Shown piece after piece: positions 59,610 to 64,000 of a DNA stretch of 64,000 bases; the first letter of the stretch is position 1, and each line of letters opens with the position of its first letter. Origin of the DNA: Thunnus maccoyii (taxonomy: Eukaryota > Chordata > Actinopteri > Scombriformes > Scombridae); the NCBI RefSeq assembly GCF_910596095.1, contig NC_056544.1:12571155-12635154 (forward strand), written 5' to 3'. The notes beneath the pieces were generated by a model, which was given only the letters and a program-made list of their open reading frames with translations, was not told where the DNA came from and did not search any database. A program made the position numbers and the translations under genes.

Positions 59610-62600
59610 TAATATTTTGTTAGTGTTAAATAGGCTACTGCACAGTTAATGAGTTTTTGTCATCCAACATTGAAATGAGTCATGAGCAAAACAAGTTGCT
59701 GTTGGAATAGAGTACAAAAATGATAATGATGAATTTTTTTTTTTTGATGTAATTTTCAACTGTAATCATTAACCTTGACCAGCTTTTATGAATCATGTTC
59801 TCTAATATAATCTTTTATAAAGTGTGGATTCACCGTGCTCATAATTGAGTACTAAATTACAGGCAATGAGGGGCAAAGGAGACACAGGCAAAACATGGGC
59901 CTTCAGCTCGGGTAGATGAGGTCATCGTTAAAAAAGAAAAAGCGAGAAAAAAAACAAACTAAAGTTGTTGTGAAAGTGAAAAGAACATTTAAATAGTATT
60001 ACTGATTCTGGCTCCTGGCAACATTGCTAACAATGGTTGTCTCTGTACCATGGCCTTATATGTTTGGGACAGAGGGACAGCTTTGTTGGAGAGAGAATAA
60101 ACAGATTGAAAGAGATTGAAGGACTGGTTTGGTCAGGACAAAGAAATACATTAAATGTTTACAGCTTTTCTTTGGTACATCACTGATAATGGTTAAAACC
60201 AGAACAAATGTGTCTAATTACAATAACATAAAGCATCAATTACTGTCCAAAGGGTTTCCAGGACTCCAACTACACCAGTCTATTGTTTTCAAGTAACGTT
60301 CACTCAAGAAGTCACTCAGATCTACTGAGCAAAGTGCAGAGATAAGAATAATATCAGCCACAGTTTTCAGAAGACGAGGACATCGGCATCATAATGCAGG
60401 CCTGGTAGTTCATTTAGCAAGAGAAGGAAAAGATTGGTGGAAAGAAACCAAGAGTGAACAACTGAGGGCCTTCAAATTCCTTTCCTTTTTCAAAAAAAAA
60501 AAAGGAATGGAAATCTGAAAACCTGATCTGGAAAAAAGTCTTGGACAAGTTAAACGGAACAGTTGAGAATACATGACACAAAAACAGATGACAGAGCAGA
60601 AGGATTTGGTGTATGAAGTTTGCCTTTTTTACTTGTTGTTTTACACAGTTAAAACTATTTTTAGTGGATACAGTTTGGTCTCAGGAAAGTTTTGGCGTGC
60701 CCGTTCAAGCAAGAAGTAAGCTGCTCCATTAGTCTGCAGCCAGAGGGGCAAACTGTCATCCTATTAGAGACTAAAGGTTAGGTACAAGCCGGGTATGAGC
60801 ATCAGCAACTATTGTGGAAGTTGCCTGGTTCTGGAGGTGCAACAGCTTCTTAATTAAGTAAAATACATGCAATTAATGCAGTGTATTTACCGGTTAGTGT
60901 CACATCTTGCACTACAATGGCCGTGAAAATGAAAATTCAGATTTCTACAATAGAAGCCCTGAAAAGCACAGGAAATGTTAGATTAGATCCTGTTTATTAG
61001 CAATTACAGCTTGTATTTCTGCAGTTATTGCATTTCTTAGCTGATGTTCTGATTTTATTAAAAGCTGCTTTATGCTTCAAAGATGTTATTTTCCCCGAAC
61101 GAAGGCAGAAATCTAATATTGCACAGGATATGAGCGGGTTCAATATTTCGGATGCAGTCTGTTGTTATCATTAATTTGTTTTAAATCCCTTTAGGCTTAT
61201 CCTGTTTTCACAGAGATATTTCCCAGATCTACCCGGATCTGGTATATCATTGTGGATATATTTGTTTGCTAGGCCATCTAAATTCTCTCGACTCACGTCT
61301 GCCTGTCTGTTGGTTTGCCCCCTGCCTGTCTCTCTAGCTGCTTGGCTTCCTTGCTTTCCTGCCCCTCTGCATTCATTTGTGTCTGTCTGGTGCTGTTTCA
61401 AAGTGCCCTTTACACGTCAGGTGAGTGGATGGGGGACTGTGTGGGGGGGGGAGTGCCATCGCTCTAACTAGGTCAGTGAAGACACACCCCTCTCTCCCCT
61501 CCCTGTGCCCCTGATACCCCCCCCACCCCCCCACCCTCTCCTTCCTTTCTCTCCTTTTTCCTCTGCTCCCTGCTGTGACGCAATGCAGACTTTCTGCATA
61601 GTTCTTCTATTTCTCTCTTATTATCTCCTAAATCTGAAAAACACAACACCTACCACAGTCTGCCACTCCACTGATGACAGTGATGCATCCTCCAGATCAG
61701 CATCCAGCAAACACGCATCAGCTGCACAAAGACGACTTGCGCTTTTGTGGATGCCAGTCAAGTTAGATGAATCAGCTGCCATACGGATCCGTTAATCAGC
61801 CAAAGTTTCAATGATTTGGTCCAACTTCTTGTTGTGATGATGGATTACATAATTCTCTGGCGCTGCATAACGTTTGTGGGGGTTGTCAATCTGTGATCAG
61901 GCACTTGCATATTTGAAAGGGCAGCCAAGTGCAGACATCGGAAAGTGTGTCACTGATACTGTGAATTTGCATTGGGAACATACACTGGAAACTCCAGTGG
62001 TTTGCCAGTGTGTGTGTGTGTATGTGTGTGTGTGTGTGCGTACGTGTGTGTCAGAAATGAGAGAAAATAATGATTGCATTTATCTGCAGTCAAAAAAAAC
62101 TTGTGACTTGTCATGTGTTTTTGCAGTCTTTTGATAATAGGGACTGAAAATCATGAAATATGCACACTAAAGAGCAAACTCCAGGTATTACATAAGCCCA
62201 GCATGTTATATCACAATCCCAACACTAGATGTCTCTGTTTCTGCTGCCTGCACTGCCATGAGTCATCTCTGGGGAGGTTATATATAAACTGAATTACCAA
62301 ATCTCACCCATGACTGATCTTCTAATGTTTATCTTGATAAACATCTATCCGAGGTGAGATATGTGGGTATACTGTGTATTGTGTGTGTTGAACAGGTGGT
62401 CTTTGAGAGCAAAAGTCTGGGTGGTGAATATGATGAAGCTCTTCAGATCATAAACCAGACAAGAGCTACAAAACAAAAGACGCACACAAGATGAGTGATT
62501 TTTCTGTGAGTTTTAGTTGATGAATCATGAACTGATCATCACAAAAGAATCATTCTTCCCTGATTAGATAATGTGGGGCTGTTACAGGATTAAACAAATA

Positions 62601-64000
62601 TACAAGCTCGGATCCTGGAAGAAAATGAAAGGGATCTGACGGATCGGAGGGTATATGGGAGGATAAAAGAAAATGGGAGGATAAAAGAGCAGCGAGATAA
62701 GGAGTGTATGGGTGTAGAGTAGTGCCCTGCGGATGGCACAGAGAGGCAACAACAACAGATGTAGGTCATCAGGCCAAACACGGAGGAAACAAGACGATGT
62801 AAGGAGGAAGTGAGAATAGTCACTGTTGAGGAAAATGTGCAGAATACCAGAATAAACGTTTTCCTCCTCACTGTGCTTGTGGGTCTTACTTAGATAGAGA
62901 GATCACAGTGTTGTTGATGTACATGTGTGATCTCATATGCATGTGGCGCGTATGTCTGCGTGTGCATGTGTGTGCATTCACACTCAGTTGGGTGTAAGTG
63001 GGTCAGGTTCACATGGCAAAGCACGTTGATTCACACTGGAGATAAACACAACCCAGTTGCCGTGGCAACCTCTTTTTACTCTTACCACATCTTTGCATGG
63101 CACGCATTTGTATTTGCGTCAGATTTTCTGTGTTAATGTACACACACAGACAAAAGCACCACAGTTTTTCCAAACATTTATTTCAAAATGGGAGGTTATC
63201 ACTCACGATTATAAGCAGATAAACACTTTAATCGATCATGGGCATCTTTTGTTTTGATAATATGTTACCTAAATTAGGTTCAATACTATGAGTGTGTCAA
63301 CACCACTAAGTCCTCCCTCTATTCAAGCGTTTATGGGTGTGGACGCTGAACCTGCTTAGTGAGGAACAAAGGAAGAGAGACGTGTAAGGGTGGGGAAAGG
63401 GAAAGGCAGACAGTGAATGACAGAGCGAGAGATATGCTGCTGACTGTGTTTGTCAAGACAAGTCTGGACATATTGGTCAAATAAAACATAAGTGTAACTC
63501 AGTGTGTGTGCATCTGCATGTCTCTTACATGCTCAAACAACCGTGTCAGAGCATTTAAATGAAGACTTTCAGTCTGAATTCAGGAAGGATAGATCCTGTT
63601 AAGAAGACGGATGCTAGGCTATGTGTTGTGGAGGTTTAGGGAAGTTGGCCTCTGATCAGAGGGTTTGAGTCACATGACGCTAATAAATTTTTACCAGGTA
63701 AATAGAGAAGAGACAATCTTCCTCTGTTTGGCACTCTCACCACAACAAGGCACTAAATGTTCAGGTGCATTAACAGTAAAATGTGAGGCGTCAGTGCCAG
63801 TAATTGTGTTTGTAAGGCAAGGTTAACAGGTAATATCAGACACATTATAATTAATTTGGGATAGTCTGTAAACATTTTCACTCAGTCAGAGTCCATGCAG
63901 TTAATATGGATCTGTTTATTCAGTCAAACTTGAACTTAAAGCCCCTGAAAACTTTCAAATCTTAAATATTTCTATTCAACATGACATATGTATGACTAAT
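59610..64000. other. Right-hand flank without a supported gene
   Basis: Open frames here (for example around 61505-61795) lack family features or convincing splice sites. Visible content is a homopolymer A run at 60490-60503, a G/C-run-rich patch at 61430-61560 and TG runs at 62009-62052. No RNA gene was recognised. Confidence 0.5.
62009..62052. repeat. (TG)n microsatellite with interruptions
   Basis: TG run broken by TATG and CGTACG. Confidence 0.85.

Noticed and set aside
61505..61795. 96-codon frame with a hydrophobic start
   Set aside because: The initial run is a C-rich low-complexity patch and the rest resembles nothing known. No supporting splice or promoter evidence.

Overview
The window is vertebrate nuclear DNA, most likely from a percomorph-type teleost fish. 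Genes are split into short exons with GT-AG introns. Intergenic DNA and introns are dense in (CA/GT)n microsatellites, and the recognisable interspersed repeats (short terminal-inverted-repeat elements, a Tc1-like transposon, L2/CR1-like LINE tails) are of kinds common in spiny-rayed fish. The taxon is inferred from this texture and from protein similarity; no marker gene fixes the species.

Four protein-coding genes can be supported. (1) A 13-exon, + strand, GRAM-domain ER-anchored protein of the GRAMD2 family at 4.5-10.6 kb. (2) A 4-coding-exon, - strand abhd17a (protein depalmitoylase) at 15.3-19.3 kb, with a non-coding first exon near 21.0 kb. (3) A 16-coding-exon, + strand sema6b (transmembrane semaphorin) at 35.5-49.4 kb, with a probable non-coding leader exon near 23.3-23.5 kb, a 12-kb first intron and a roughly 3-kb 3' UTR. 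(4) A - strand GPR35/GPR55-like class A GPCR at 53.7-54.7 kb. The joined coding exons of genes 1-3 stay in frame from start to stop (339, 363 and 894 codons).

Layout: 1-4.2 kb is non-coding and repeat-rich. The GRAMD2-like gene and abhd17a are tail to tail (converging near 11.4-12.0 kb). abhd17a and sema6b are head to head (promoters about 2 kb apart, 21.2-23.3 kb). sema6b and the GPCR are tail to tail (52.5-53.7 kb). From 54.7 kb to the end there is no supported gene, only a nested inverted-repeat element, a decayed Tc1-like transposon with intact ends, an hAT-like MITE with perfect 8-bp target duplications, and unique DNA that in places looks like conserved regulatory sequence. The abhd17a-sema6b pairing matches the human location of both genes on 19p13.3. 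This suggests conserved linkage rather than a functional partnership, although both products act at neuronal membranes.

I found no novel multi-gene system. The most unusual signals are two long, almost perfect hairpin palindromes of the same geometry (17.3 and 30.9 kb), a 28-residue pure glycine run in ABHD17A written in mixed codons, a local duplication whose second copy is split, a nested palindromic transposon, and GT microsatellites lying directly against sema6b splice sites.
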